Positions 8,120 through 16,336 of a stretch of DNA of 46,344 nt are shown one piece after another. The position numbers and the translations under genes were made by a program. Each line of letters begins with the position of its first letter. The first letter of the stretch is position 1. Source of the stretch: Bacteroidetes bacterium UBA7662 (GTDB lineage: Bacteria; Bacteroidota; Bacteroidia; UBA7662); the NCBI GenBank assembly GCA_002483345.1, contig DLHS01000017.1:99316-145659 (forward strand). Direction: 5' to 3'. The notes under the pieces are model-generated. The model saw nothing but the letters and a program-made list of their open reading frames with translations, was not told the DNA's origin and made no database searches.

Positions 8120-8865
8120 CAAGACAATCGCATTTGTTCACTTGTCTTGCCGAAACGACGTTCGCGTTGCTGAAAATCGATGATGGCTTTGTACAGATCA
8201 TCTTTCTCGAAGTCAGGCCAAAAAGTTTCCGTGAAATAAAGTTCGGTGTAGGCAAGCTGCCACAGTAAAAAATTGGAGATACGGTGCTCCCCGCTCGTGC
8301 GGATCAGCAGTTCCGGATCAGGTATGTTGGAAGTGGTGAGTCGTTGCGAAATCATGGACTCATCTATGAGATCAACCGTTGTTTTCCCCGACTGCACTTC
8401 TGATGCAATATCACGCACCGCCCTTACCAGCTCCCAACGGGAACTATAACTCAGGGCAAGGTTAAGTTGCATTCTTTTGTTGTTTTTAGTCATCTCAATG
8501 GCTTCTTCCAACTGTTTAAGGCAGGCTGCTGGGAGTGAATCCAGGTTGCCTATAGCCATGAGCCGGATATCGTTTTTCATCAACGTCTCTGTCTCGGCCC
8601 TTATTGTTGCAACCAATAATTCCATGAGTGCATTTACTTCCTGTTCCGGTCGTGACCAGTTCTCCGTGGAAAATGTATACAGGGTAAGATATTGTACCCC
8701 AAGCTCTGCACAAGCCTCGGTCGTGTTGCGCACAGCCTTCACGCCGTGCTGGTGTCCGAAAATACGGTGTTTACCATGACTGTGGGCCCAACGGCCATTT
8801 CCATCCATGATTACCGCAATGTGCGATGGCAATCGCTCTCTATCTATTAACTCAACCAATGACAT
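8119..8865 (-). CDS. uppS: Isoprenyl transferase (undecaprenyl diphosphate synthase)
   Basis: A 248-residue cytosolic cis-prenyltransferase. It adds isopentenyl units to farnesyl diphosphate to make the undecaprenyl carrier used for peptidoglycan and surface sugars. The catalytic motif DGNGRW is at 21-26, with Asp21 the metal ligand. YTFSTENWSRP, IRTSGEHRISNFLLWQ and YTELYFTETFWPDF are all family signatures. The length is normal. It starts 25 bases after the preceding porG-like gene's neighbour region and its stop overlaps the bamA start by one base. Confidence 0.97.
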   Translation of the reverse strand: MSLVELIDRERLPSHIAVIMDGNGRWAHSHGKHRIFGHQHGVKAVRNTTEACAELGVQYLTLYTFSTENWSRPEQEVNALMELLVATIRAETETLMKNDIRLMAIGNLDSLPAACLKQLEEAIEMTKNNKRMQLNLALSYSSRWELVRAVRDIASEVQSGKTTVDLIDESMISQRLTTSNIPDPELLIRTSGEHRISNFLLWQLAYTELYFTETFWPDFEKDDLYKAIIDFQQRERRFGKTSEQMRLS

Positions 8866-8890
8866 ACCCTGCTTTTCAGGCCCTGCAAAA

Positions 8891-9721
8891 TTATCTAAAT
8901 CGGGGACATCTCCCCGAATTTATTGTATAAATGTAACTGGCACCAATATACCAGTAGCCATCGTTGAAGGTATTGATACCTCTTTGTTTGTCAGGGAGAT
9001 TCAGTTCCAGTCCTTTTTCAGGTGACCTGTCTGCCAGGGAGGCAGCGAGATTGCCTCTTTCAGCCTGCAGTACGTCGTTCGGAGCGTAGTTGAGACTTAC
9101 ATCATCGAGATAATCGGTAAAAGCATACCTGAAACTGGCCTCAAACGCCAGACTGTGAAAACGGAAAAAATTGAAGCGGTAACCTACGCCCACAGGTAAG
9201 GTAAATGCCCGCAATTTGTAACGTTCCCGGTCAGGATATAAATCCAGCCCCTGCCCTTCCGTACCAAAAGGTTGCAGTTCGTACGCCTGTCCCCCTATTT
9301 CAGCCACAGGGCTGAATTTGAAACTACTGATTCCTGTAAAAAAGTAGGGTGTATGGACATATTTGTAATGTCCCACGATGAACTTGAAAAAATTGAATTC
9401 TATGAGGGCAAAAACTTCGCTCACGTGTGAGCTGAAACTCAAATTCCGTTGTTGCTGCCAGATATTAGTTGAGCTGGCGTCTGAAGCAGCTACCTGTGTT
9501 GTAAAATAACCTGCCTTAATTCCGAGATACGGATTGTAATTGTACTTGGCCCACAAGGCTATGCCCGGTTTGACGGAACTGAAATCAACACCCGGCTGAA
9601 TATCTCCTACATAATTGGTTACACCTCCTAAAATGCCGAATTCGTACATCTGAGCCTGAACACTGCGGGAATTCAAGCCTGCAAGAAGTAGGATTAATAT
9701 CGTTGCCCTGGCTATATTCAT
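8891..9721 (-). CDS. PorG-like outer membrane beta-barrel (DUF6089), copy 2
   Basis: A 276-residue protein with a signal peptide ending SVQAQ, then amphipathic strands typical of an outer-membrane barrel. In Porphyromonas the gene before uppS and bamA encodes PorG, a T9SS outer-membrane component; position and family point to the same role here. It shares TEGQG, FTDYLDDVS, a LADR box and a C-terminal CPRFR with the gene just upstream, so the two are tandem paralogues. The ATG at 9721 overlaps the upstream TGA by one base (TGATG), which sets the start; an upstream TTG at 9736 is rejected. Whether both copies act in the T9SS is unknown. Confidence 0.85.
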   Translation of the reverse strand: MNIARATILILLLAGLNSRSVQAQMYEFGILGGVTNYVGDIQPGVDFSSVKPGIALWAKYNYNPYLGIKAGYFTTQVAASDASSTNIWQQQRNLSFSSHVSEVFALIEFNFFKFIVGHYKYVHTPYFFTGISSFKFSPVAEIGGQAYELQPFGTEGQGLDLYPDRERYKLRAFTLPVGVGYRFNFFRFHSLAFEASFRYAFTDYLDDVSLNYAPNDVLQAERGNLAASLADRSPEKGLELNLPDKQRGINTFNDGYWYIGASYIYTINSGRCPRFR

Positions 9722-10551
9722 CGCCAGCGGGGACAAGTTTTGCGGTAAACTACATAGCTGACGGTAAATCCGACAAACACATAGGCATCGTTACTTCTGG
9801 GTGCGCCACGAACATCCCCGTCAGCAGCTGCAGGAATAGCATTTGATAACTCCTGCCTGCGGTCGGCGAGCTGTACCGCCAGAGTTCCCCGGTTGGCTGC
9901 CAAAACTCCCGGACTGATATAAGTACCACTTACATCGTCCAGATAATCAGTAAGTGTATAACGATAACTTGCCTCAAAGGCTACACGCCATTTTTTCGCT
10001 ACTGCCCATCGCAAGCCAAACCCAAAGGGTAAACCTACCTGTGTAAGCGAATAAGGCTCCTTGTCAGGATACTCCAGAAAACCCTGGCCCTCGGTATTCA
10101 GGGGTTTGAGCTCATACCACGTGCCCGCCAGCTCTGCCTTGGGGTTAAACCGGTACAGATTAAGTCCTCCAAAAACGTAAGGAGTCATGTGGTAGTCATT
10201 CCGTCTGATGCCTATTTCACGAAAGTGAAACTCCGTCAGGAAGTCGAAGTCAATGATATCAGAACGAAAACTCAGATTTCTCAGGATGGCATTGGTACCC
10301 GGATTGGCAAGGTTGTCGCTTCCGGCAATGCGTGCCCAGTTGGCATCTCCGCGTATAGTCCACCAGGGGGTCAGGAATTTGCGTAAATGCAGACCTCCCC
10401 CATACCGCACATTTGTCAAAAATGTGTTGCTGTTATTCAGCTCCCCCAGATAGGTTGTACTGAACGCATTAAATCCATATTCGAGCCGTTGCGCCATACT
10501 GGCTATGCTGAGGAGCATAAACAATGTGCACCCCGCAAAAAACTTGATCAT
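9718..10551 (-). CDS. PorG-like outer membrane beta-barrel (DUF6089), copy 1
   Basis: A 277-residue protein with a signal peptide ending SMAQ and repeated amphipathic strands. Signature segments shared with its downstream neighbour are HMTPYVFGGLNLYRFNPKA, NTEGQG, LTDYLDDVSG, VQLADR and the C-terminal CPRWR. It is first in the six-gene envelope unit and has its own upstream region. Similarity to copy 2 is clear in the second half and weaker in the first (YLGELNNSN against YVGDIQPG), so the duplication looks old. PorG function is inferred from family and synteny. Confidence 0.85.
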   Translation of the reverse strand: MIKFFAGCTLFMLLSIASMAQRLEYGFNAFSTTYLGELNNSNTFLTNVRYGGGLHLRKFLTPWWTIRGDANWARIAGSDNLANPGTNAILRNLSFRSDIIDFDFLTEFHFREIGIRRNDYHMTPYVFGGLNLYRFNPKAELAGTWYELKPLNTEGQGFLEYPDKEPYSLTQVGLPFGFGLRWAVAKKWRVAFEASYRYTLTDYLDDVSGTYISPGVLAANRGTLAVQLADRRQELSNAIPAAADGDVRGAPRSNDAYVFVGFTVSYVVYRKTCPRWR

Positions 10552-10600
10552 CCAGAATGTTTTTGAGCCGTGGTTAGAAACTAACGACAGGTTAGAAAAA

Positions 10601-10608
10601 CGAATATA
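10601..10608 (-). promoter_or_regulatory. Candidate -7 box for the porG-uppS-bamA operon
   Basis: On the minus strand this reads TATATTCG, one mismatch from TAnnTTTG, 49 bases before the first porG-like ATG. No clear TTG is seen at the -33 distance. Nothing else is recognisable in the 122-base gap to nadK. Confidence 0.3.
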
Positions 10609-10673
10609 AAAGGAAGTTATTGGAATTTATGCTTTTAAGGATGTATTCCAACGCTAAAAAGTCAAGTTATTGT

Positions 10674-11552
10674 TCAATTCCGTTTGTCGATACCCCACAG
10701 CAGTTTATTCCGCAATGACCTTAAATAGGTGTAATCATTTAAACGAACCAACTGAAAACCGAAAGAATTGCGGGTTACTTTTAAGGTATAGGTAGCGTCA
10801 ATCGTCTCCATCCGGGAGTCGAGCGACGCCAGAAACTGATGCCCCATACCCTCTATTTCAAAAGTAATCTCAGCATCGTCGCGTACCACAACGGGTCGGA
10901 CATTCAGGTTGTGCGGGGCTACCGGGGTAATTACAAAAGTGGCGGCATCGGGTAGCATGATGGGGCCACCGCAGCTGATAGAATAGCCGGTAGAGCCTGT
11001 AGGTGTACTCACAATAAGGCCATCGGCATAATAATTATTAAGTACCTCTCCATTGATCAGGGTTTTGATCCTTATCATGGAGGAGCTGTCTTTTTTGTGG
11101 AGGGCGAATTCGTTTAAGGCATAGGGAACCCTGCCAAACAGGCCCGGTTCCGCGTGGAGCCGGATCATACTGCGTTTTTCGATCACGAAACGTCCGTGCA
11201 TGAGATTATCTACCGCCTCCCGCACCTTCGAAGGCACGGCAGAGGTCAGGAAACCTAAGCGACCGAAATTGATGCCCAAAACAGGTATCTGACGTTCTCC
11301 TACCCAATCAACCGCATCGAGCAAAGTGCCATCTCCTCCTATCGTTACAAAAAAATCGAGCTTTTCAGGAAGGGCTTCCCGTTCTGAAAAAACGGAAAAT
11401 TTGCCCTCAAACGCCTCTTCCCCTTCAAAAAGGCAGAGCAACGGGCCATATACCCACAAAGTAGCATTGGCTTTTAGAAAAGCGTCGAGCAACTGGCGTA
11501 CTTCCGCTACCTGTTCATCAAGGCCCGGGCGACCATACAAGGCGATTTTCAT
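10674..11552 (-). CDS. nadK: NAD kinase
   Basis: A 292-residue cytosolic enzyme that phosphorylates NAD to NADP. The GGDGT motif is present (TIGGDGTLLDAVDW), followed by GINFGRLGFLTS, the NE motif in YALNEFALHKKDSS, and TGSTGYSISCGGPI, which together define the family. The ATG at 11552 (MKIALYGRPG) begins two bases after the upstream CBS gene's stop, so the pair is an operon and probably translationally coupled. A frame extending to 11585 would overlap that gene and adds nothing conserved. Confidence 0.96.
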   Translation of the reverse strand: MKIALYGRPGLDEQVAEVRQLLDAFLKANATLWVYGPLLCLFEGEEAFEGKFSVFSEREALPEKLDFFVTIGGDGTLLDAVDWVGERQIPVLGINFGRLGFLTSAVPSKVREAVDNLMHGRFVIEKRSMIRLHAEPGLFGRVPYALNEFALHKKDSSSMIRIKTLINGEVLNNYYADGLIVSTPTGSTGYSISCGGPIMLPDAATFVITPVAPHNLNVRPVVVRDDAEITFEIEGMGHQFLASLDSRMETIDATYTLKVTRNSFGFQLVRLNDYTYLRSLRNKLLWGIDKRN

Positions 11553-11554
11553 AA

Positions 11555-12214
11555 TCAGGTGTTGAGATAACGCATAAGCGACCAATAGCGGTCATTGTAC
11601 ATGTCGGCAATGTTGGACTGGTGGTGGTAACCCGTTACCTCATAAGAAAACCGCTCGAAAGTAGCGATGAGATAGGTAAGGTCTGTAATGTTGAATTTAA
11701 GGGTAAGGTCCAGCTTGTCGGCATCATTGGGCGAGCTGAGCAGCAAGCTTAAAATGATGGCGTTATTGCTTTCCGCAATTCTTGCAATCTCGCTCAGGGC
11801 GTAATTATTGCGTTCGATGCGTAAAGTCAGATAAGCCCCGGGACTGTCAACACCACCCAGGCGTGCAAAATAATCAATGATTGCTTTTGAACTGATAGCG
11901 GTCTGATAAAGCTTCTCCTCATTGAGAATCACCACCAGCTCCTGCCCTTTTTGAAACAAACGAATGGCGTCGTACACACTGTTCTGATAGGTCAGAAACT
12001 GATCCGCAAACAACAGCTCCAGCTTTCCCAGGCGCACGGTCTTCTTTTCTTCCGAAAGCTGATCATAATCTGCCAAACCAAGATAAATACCCTCCTCATT
12101 TACCACCGGTAAACTCAGCAAACGCTGGTCGAGCATCAGCTCAAGCGCAAAACCTACCTGATCAGTGGTTTTGAGTACAGGAATCGTTGTTCCGGCGATT
12201 TCTTCTATGTTCAT
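11555..12214 (-). CDS. CBS-domain protein next to NAD kinase
   Basis: A 219-residue soluble protein. The N-terminal half (about 1-125) holds two CBS-like repeats, seen in IPVLKTTDQVGFALELMLDQRLLSLPVVNEEG and in FLTYQNSVYDAIRLFQKGQELVVILNEE. The C-terminal half (about 135-219) looks like an ACT-type alpha/beta fold (YLTLRIERNNYALSEIARIAESNNAIILSLL). CBS pairs commonly bind adenine nucleotides. Lying two bases before nadK, it may sense nucleotides to regulate that enzyme; this is an inference. The CBS-nadK pairing is, from memory, common in Bacteroidota. Confidence 0.82.
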   Translation of the reverse strand: MNIEEIAGTTIPVLKTTDQVGFALELMLDQRLLSLPVVNEEGIYLGLADYDQLSEEKKTVRLGKLELLFADQFLTYQNSVYDAIRLFQKGQELVVILNEEKLYQTAISSKAIIDYFARLGGVDSPGAYLTLRIERNNYALSEIARIAESNNAIILSLLLSSPNDADKLDLTLKFNITDLTYLIATFERFSYEVTGYHHQSNIADMYNDRYWSLMRYLNT

Positions 12215-12316
12215 ACAGCTTTGTCAACAGCCTGTCGGACTGAATTGTTCGAAAAATAGGTTTTTAATCCTTTGCTCGTTGCATTTGCAGCAGAAGCTTT
12301 GACTGACATGTGTGGT

Positions 12317-12886
12317 TCAACGACTGCCCTGTGCTATCGCCACAAAATTGCGAATGATTTGTTTACCACAAACCGATAAAATGGATTCCGGATGAAACTG
12401 TACCCCGTAAACCGGTAAATGCCGGTGTTCAAAAGCCATGACCAGACCTGAATCATCTGTGGCGGTGATCAGCAGACTGTCTGGTAAATCTTTTAAAACA
12501 AGTGAATGATAGCGCATTACCTGGCTGTAGTTGTCAATCCCGGAGAATAAGGATGAAGTCTGCTGAAGTAATAAGCGGGAGGTTTTACCATGTACAGGTG
12601 TTGTTGCCTTTACCAACTGTGCTCCATAATATTCTCCGAGTGCCTGATGTCCCAGACATACTCCGAGCACCGGAACCCGGTTGTTATAATAGGCCACTGC
12701 TTCCATCAGCCGGCCGTTCTCCCCGGGTGTACAAGGCCCCGGCGATAAAACAACAGCATCTGCCTTCACCGTATCAGGTTCCCACACATCGTTTCTGACA
12801 ACCGAAATATCATGCCCTTCCTGCAGCAGCAAATCCACCAGATTATAGCTGAATGAATCGAAATTGTCGAGCAGCAGTATTTGCAT
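12317..12886 (-). CDS. Glutamine amidotransferase, anthranilate/aminodeoxychorismate synthase component II
   Basis: A 189-residue class I amidotransferase that supplies ammonia from glutamine to a chorismate-using partner, for tryptophan (TrpG) or folate (PabA). The nucleophile Cys77 lies in GVCLGHQ, and His165 and Glu167 in VQFHPES complete the triad. LSPGPCTPGE (48-57) forms the oxyanion region. No trpE or pabB is in the window, so the choice is open; the neighbours are not tryptophan genes, which mildly favours PabA. It follows cvpA with a 3-base gap and probably shares its transcript. The gap 12215-12316 holds nothing recognisable. Confidence 0.92.
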   Translation of the reverse strand: MQILLLDNFDSFSYNLVDLLLQEGHDISVVRNDVWEPDTVKADAVVLSPGPCTPGENGRLMEAVAYYNNRVPVLGVCLGHQALGEYYGAQLVKATTPVHGKTSRLLLQQTSSLFSGIDNYSQVMRYHSLVLKDLPDSLLITATDDSGLVMAFEHRHLPVYGVQFHPESILSVCGKQIIRNFVAIAQGSR

Positions 12887-12889
12887 GGA

Positions 12890-13429
12890 CTATTGTAAAT
12901 CAGGGGTTAGTTCCGAAAACAAGGCCTCCATATCTGCAAACAAATCTCCCAGCACAGGAGCAATCTGTTCTAACCAGGCAAACATACTTCCGGAGAAATC
13001 TTCTACCCGGTTAAAAAAAAGTGACGCCTGTTTATCGGCCGGGTCAATCAGATTTACCTGATTCACCAGCCAGAAAAGGACAGAAACCAGCATCAACCCC
13101 TTCAAAGTACCAAAAAGTGCTCCGGCAATCCTGTTCAGCCAGCCCAGGGCAACCGCCTTAAAAAGCCGGTCGAGCAGTTTGCCAGAAAAAAGCAGCAGTA
13201 GCAATACACCGATGAACAATAGCACAAAACAGGCGAAAGGCAACCATGGTGTCTGGAGTTCAAAGGTTTTTGCAAGCCATGCAGTCAGAGCATACATCCC
13301 TTTAAAACCGATGTAAATAGCCACATAAAGCGCCAGAAAGCTGGTGATTTCACGGGCAAATCCCTTGCTGAAACCCAAAACAAGTAACCATACAACTGGC
13401 AGTAATATTACATAATCAAGCCAGTTCAC
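12890..13429 (-). CDS. CvpA family membrane protein
   Basis: A 179-residue inner-membrane protein with four hydrophobic segments (roughly 5-25, 28-50, 62-85 and 100-125). The start MNWLDYVILLPVVWLLVLGFSKGF is typical of CvpA. In E. coli cvpA is needed for colicin V production; in most bacteria its role is unclear and it is linked to envelope stress. Its ATG overlaps the stop of the YqeY-like gene (ATGA), and the amidotransferase follows 3 bases after its stop, giving a three-gene unit. Confidence 0.9.
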   Translation of the reverse strand: MNWLDYVILLPVVWLLVLGFSKGFAREITSFLALYVAIYIGFKGMYALTAWLAKTFELQTPWLPFACFVLLFIGVLLLLLFSGKLLDRLFKAVALGWLNRIAGALFGTLKGLMLVSVLFWLVNQVNLIDPADKQASLFFNRVEDFSGSMFAWLEQIAPVLGDLFADMEALFSELTPDLQ

Positions 13430-13881
13430 GCCTGTTTGTTCAACAAATCCTTAAGTAGTACTGAAATGGTCTTATTATCAGCCTCCCCTTGAAAGGCTTT
13501 AATAGCCAAAGGCATGATGCGGCCCAAATCGGCCGGACCCTTAGCATTTTCCTGTTGAAGAAGCTGTTTCAGCTTTTCTGTTATTTCCAACTCGCTCATC
13601 TGAGCAGGTAAAAACTGTTCTATCAGCTTCAGTTCCTCCTGTTCAATAGCCAGTAAATCAGCACGGTTTTGTGCCTGATAGATATCCATCGAGTCTCTGC
13701 GTTGTTTGGCAAGTTTCTGAAGAATCTGAACCTCTTTAACCTGATCTATCTCCACGCCGGCCTTTTCTGTCTGTGCCAGTAGTAAAGCCGATTTTATTGC
13801 CCTCAGGCCACGTAAACTGCCTTGATCTTTTGCTTTCATGGCCACTTTGATGGCTTCGTTGATCTGCTCGGTGAGTGACAT
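13426..13881 (-). CDS. GatB/YqeY domain protein
   Basis: A 151-residue helical protein related to the tail domain of the GatB amidotransferase subunit. The family motif is seen in MKAKDQGSLRGLRAIKSALL and later in KRRDSMDIYQAQNRADLLAIEQEELKLIEQFLPAQMSE. GatB tail domains contact tRNA, but the role of the stand-alone form is not established. It is first in a three-gene minus-strand unit with cvpA and the amidotransferase. The divergent gap to rlpA is only 68 bases and must hold both promoters. Confidence 0.93.
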   Translation of the reverse strand: MSLTEQINEAIKVAMKAKDQGSLRGLRAIKSALLLAQTEKAGVEIDQVKEVQILQKLAKQRRDSMDIYQAQNRADLLAIEQEELKLIEQFLPAQMSELEITEKLKQLLQQENAKGPADLGRIMPLAIKAFQGEADNKTISVLLKDLLNKQA

Positions 13882-13892
13882 ATATTTTTTTT

Positions 13893-13900
13893 CAAAGTTA
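13893..13900 (-). promoter_or_regulatory. Candidate -7 box for the YqeY-cvpA-amidotransferase unit
   Basis: On the minus strand this is TAACTTTG, a perfect TAnnTTTG match, only 11 bases before the start codon. A start of transcription near 13887 would leave a leader of about six bases. No good TTG lies at the -33 distance. Confidence 0.35.
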
Positions 13901-13949
13901 AAGAGAAGTATTGGCTATCCCGAATTGGACAATATGCTTAAATTCGAAA

Positions 13950-14384
13950 ATGCGGATTTGTTTGTTTTGGCTGTTCTGGATGCTGACGGTGGTAGCTGTG
14001 CAGGGACAGACAGCACCCGCGGATATTGAGCCCTTCTCAGGCACAGCAAGTTACTATGCCAAAAAATTCCAGGGAAGACGGACGGCCAACGGAGAGATTT
14101 TCAGACAGGACAGTCTGACGGCAGCCCATAAAAGCCTGCCGCTGGGGACAATCGTCAAGGTTACCAACCGCAACAATGGCAAATGGATAATCGTCAGGAT
14201 AAACGACCGGATGTCGCCAAGATCCAGACACCTCATTGATCTCAGCAGGCGCGGAGCCAGAGAACTGGATTTTATCCAGGCCGGGCATGCACCGGTAAGT
14301 CTTGAAATCATCCCTACCCTGCCGGTAGCCGAAGCCTTGCAACAGCTGGAAGCAGACAGCGTGCCTGTTCCCCCTCAGCCCTGA
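13950..14384 (+). CDS. RlpA-like septal ring / double-psi beta-barrel protein
   Basis: A 144-residue exported protein. The signal peptide MRICLFWLFWMLTVVAVQGQ is followed by an RlpA domain: FSGTASYYAKKFQGRRTANGE, AAHKSLPLGTIVKVTNRNNGKW and VRINDRMSPRSRHLIDLSRRGA, ending in a short Pro-rich tail. RlpA proteins bind glycan strands lacking stem peptides, and some cleave them; the conserved Asp in VRINDR is present. There is no SPOR domain and no lipobox, so it is a minimal form. The ATG at 13950 is preferred to a TTG at 13911, which would put charged residues before the signal peptide. Its end overlaps the convergent hydroxylase gene by 10 bases. Confidence 0.87.
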   Translation: MRICLFWLFWMLTVVAVQGQTAPADIEPFSGTASYYAKKFQGRRTANGEIFRQDSLTAAHKSLPLGTIVKVTNRNNGKWIIVRINDRMSPRSRHLIDLSRRGARELDFIQAGHAPVSLEIIPTLPVAEALQQLEADSVPVPPQP

Positions 14385-15271
14385 TCTTTCGGTTGTTTCA
14401 ACAATTCCGCCCGTAGCTGGTTGCTCGTTTTACGGCTACCATCATGACTCCAGCCCGGAGGACCAAACAAATACATCCATTTATTGCGAAAACCCCTTAC
14501 ATGGGTAAAATCGTGCCATATTTGCTTCCACTCGTGAAAAACAACCCTGATCGGGTGATGGGTCCCGAGATTGGTCGTGAGTCCGAAACGGACCGGATCC
14601 TCCTCCAGTTCTTCCTGAAAAGTACCGAAAAGTTTATCCCAGAAAATGAATACCATTCCCATGTTTTTGTCGAGATATCTTGGATTAGAACCGTGGTGAA
14701 CCCGATGGTGCGAGGGTGTGGACATAAACTTCTCCGCAAAACCCAGCTTACCAACGTAGTTGGTATGGATAATGATACCGTAAATCTGAGTAGCGGAATA
14801 CATGAACATGATGTCTTCGGGCCTGAAACCCAAGAGGGCAATCGGCATAAAGTATACAAAGCGATATAAAGGCTGAAATACTGAAGAGCGAAAACCAACC
14901 GTAAGATTAAACTGCTCCGAGGAATGGTGCGTGACATGCACTGCCCAGAAAACCCGCACAAAATGATCAAAGCGGTGTAACCAGTAAAAAGCAAAATCTT
15001 CTAGTATCAGCAATAAAAACCAGTACAGGAACAGCTCCTCTACCTGAATAACTTTAAACTGATAACACCAGGCCAGAATACCCAGGTAAACTACCCGGAA
15101 GCCGAGATCAAGTCCCGCATTCAGGGCAGAGAGATATACATTGGTGACGGTATCCCGGACTGTGTAGTAATGTTTGTTGTGTACATAACTCATCACCATC
15201 TCTATCCCTATCAGGATGATATAAACGGGAGTAGATAAGATAACAAGTATTGAGTCTTTGAATTGATCCAT
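14375..15271 (-). CDS. Sterol desaturase / fatty acid hydroxylase family membrane enzyme
   Basis: A 298-residue integral membrane di-iron oxygenase. The histidine boxes are in order: WLHRFDH (HX3H type, about 114-120), VHVTHHSS (HxxHH, about 130-136) and HHRVHHGSN (about 190-197). Hydrophobic segments occupy the first 110 residues and about 145-175. Family members hydroxylate or desaturate sterols, carotenoids or fatty acids; the substrate cannot be read from this sequence. Stop overlaps the convergent rlpA. The next gene on the same strand is 29 bases upstream, so the two may be cotranscribed. Confidence 0.9.
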   Translation of the reverse strand: MDQFKDSILVILSTPVYIILIGIEMVMSYVHNKHYYTVRDTVTNVYLSALNAGLDLGFRVVYLGILAWCYQFKVIQVEELFLYWFLLLILEDFAFYWLHRFDHFVRVFWAVHVTHHSSEQFNLTVGFRSSVFQPLYRFVYFMPIALLGFRPEDIMFMYSATQIYGIIIHTNYVGKLGFAEKFMSTPSHHRVHHGSNPRYLDKNMGMVFIFWDKLFGTFQEELEEDPVRFGLTTNLGTHHPIRVVFHEWKQIWHDFTHVRGFRNKWMYLFGPPGWSHDGSRKTSNQLRAELLKQPKDQG

Positions 15272-15300
15272 TTCGCTGCAAATATAGTTTTTGCTGTGCT

Positions 15301-16269
15301 TTAATAGGACTCCTCCCTCCCCTGAATCACACCTTTCCGGTATAATTTCTCTTCTTCCGCCAGTTTCTGTTTTTCAGTTTCATCCAAAACTGTTTTTTCC
15401 AGTTGGTCCAGATCCGGCTGGCCTGCATCAAGCCAGGCGGTATACCAGAATGCCCCTACACAGGCAATAGCATCGCGCATGCGGATTTCAATAAGACCAT
15501 GGAGTCGTTTATGATAGTCCCCGGCATATTCCACCGCATAGGCCTTCACCGTACGGCTTCCCTTTTGCTCATACACATAATGTCTGTCGACGGGAATAGC
15601 TTCACGGGTTTGCCGTTCCAGGTACAACACACAATCTACAGCTGCTGCACTGGAAAGTACGGCTGTCCATATTCTGTCCAGCGGTTTGTCAAACGGTTTG
15701 GCTTTGCCTGTGACCAAATCATATTCTGTGTCGAATAACTCCGGTAAACGTGATTCGAGCAGGCCATGGATCCCGTGCTGACCTGTCAGCTGCCCGTTGT
15801 AGTTTTCGGTAGTATGGAGTGGCACATGAGCATCGGCAATATAATGGCCTATATCAGCACTGAGGCGAAGGATAGCCGGCGTATTCTTTTCCTTAAATGC
15901 CTTTACCAGTTGATAATACATACGTTCCACCTGCCAGGGAACAATGCCATAGGCCTGGAGGGTATCTTCCGACAATCGTTCAACTGCCTTTTTCCAGTTT
16001 CTGGGGACTGCCTCAAACGGATATACCCCGAAGTGATCGAGGTCGATGTAATGCCGGGCTGCCTCGTCCTTTGAGCCATACCGTCTTTTATCTGCATCCA
16101 CAGCATGTTCTGTAAGATAATCAATGTGTGATTTATAAAACCCGAACATCTCTCCCGGCAGGGTGTAAACAGCAATGCGGTTGATGCGCTGGTGGGCTCT
16201 GAACCCCCAGCCATGCCCTTCCGGTTGAACCAGCAGCAGAATTATCGTGATTAACGCAAGTTTTTTCAT
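15301..16269 (-). CDS. Zinc-dependent phospholipase C / S1-P1 nuclease-like exported protein
   Basis: A 322-residue protein with a signal peptide ending EGHG, so that Trp21 of WGFRAHQRIN would be at the mature N-terminus, as in bacterial zinc phospholipase C where the terminal Trp binds zinc. Further candidate ligands are His26, Asp and His in HYIDLDHF, the GHYIADAHVPLH run, and HGIHGLLES (H-x4-E). This pattern fits a trinuclear zinc site. The charged C-terminus (about 285-322) is predicted helical. It could hydrolyse phospholipids or nucleic acids; the sequence does not settle which. It lies after a hairpin that separates it from the cytochrome gene. Confidence 0.82.
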   Translation of the reverse strand: MKKLALITIILLLVQPEGHGWGFRAHQRINRIAVYTLPGEMFGFYKSHIDYLTEHAVDADKRRYGSKDEAARHYIDLDHFGVYPFEAVPRNWKKAVERLSEDTLQAYGIVPWQVERMYYQLVKAFKEKNTPAILRLSADIGHYIADAHVPLHTTENYNGQLTGQHGIHGLLESRLPELFDTEYDLVTGKAKPFDKPLDRIWTAVLSSAAAVDCVLYLERQTREAIPVDRHYVYEQKGSRTVKAYAVEYAGDYHKRLHGLIEIRMRDAIACVGAFWYTAWLDAGQPDLDQLEKTVLDETEKQKLAEEEKLYRKGVIQGREESY

Positions 16270-16288
16270 TCAGACACTTTGTTAAATG

Positions 16289-16320
16289 GAACGAGCCTTC
16301 CGTTTCGGGAAGGCTCGTTC
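16289..16320 (-). terminator. Hairpin after the DUF4920-cytochrome unit
   Basis: A perfect 13-base-pair stem (16289-16301 with 16308-16320, six-base loop) lies 16 bases past the cytochrome stop. The minus-strand sequence after it is only modestly T-rich (CCATTTAAC), so termination may be partial. Confidence 0.7.
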
Positions 16321-16336
16321 AGCTTTATCAGTCTGC

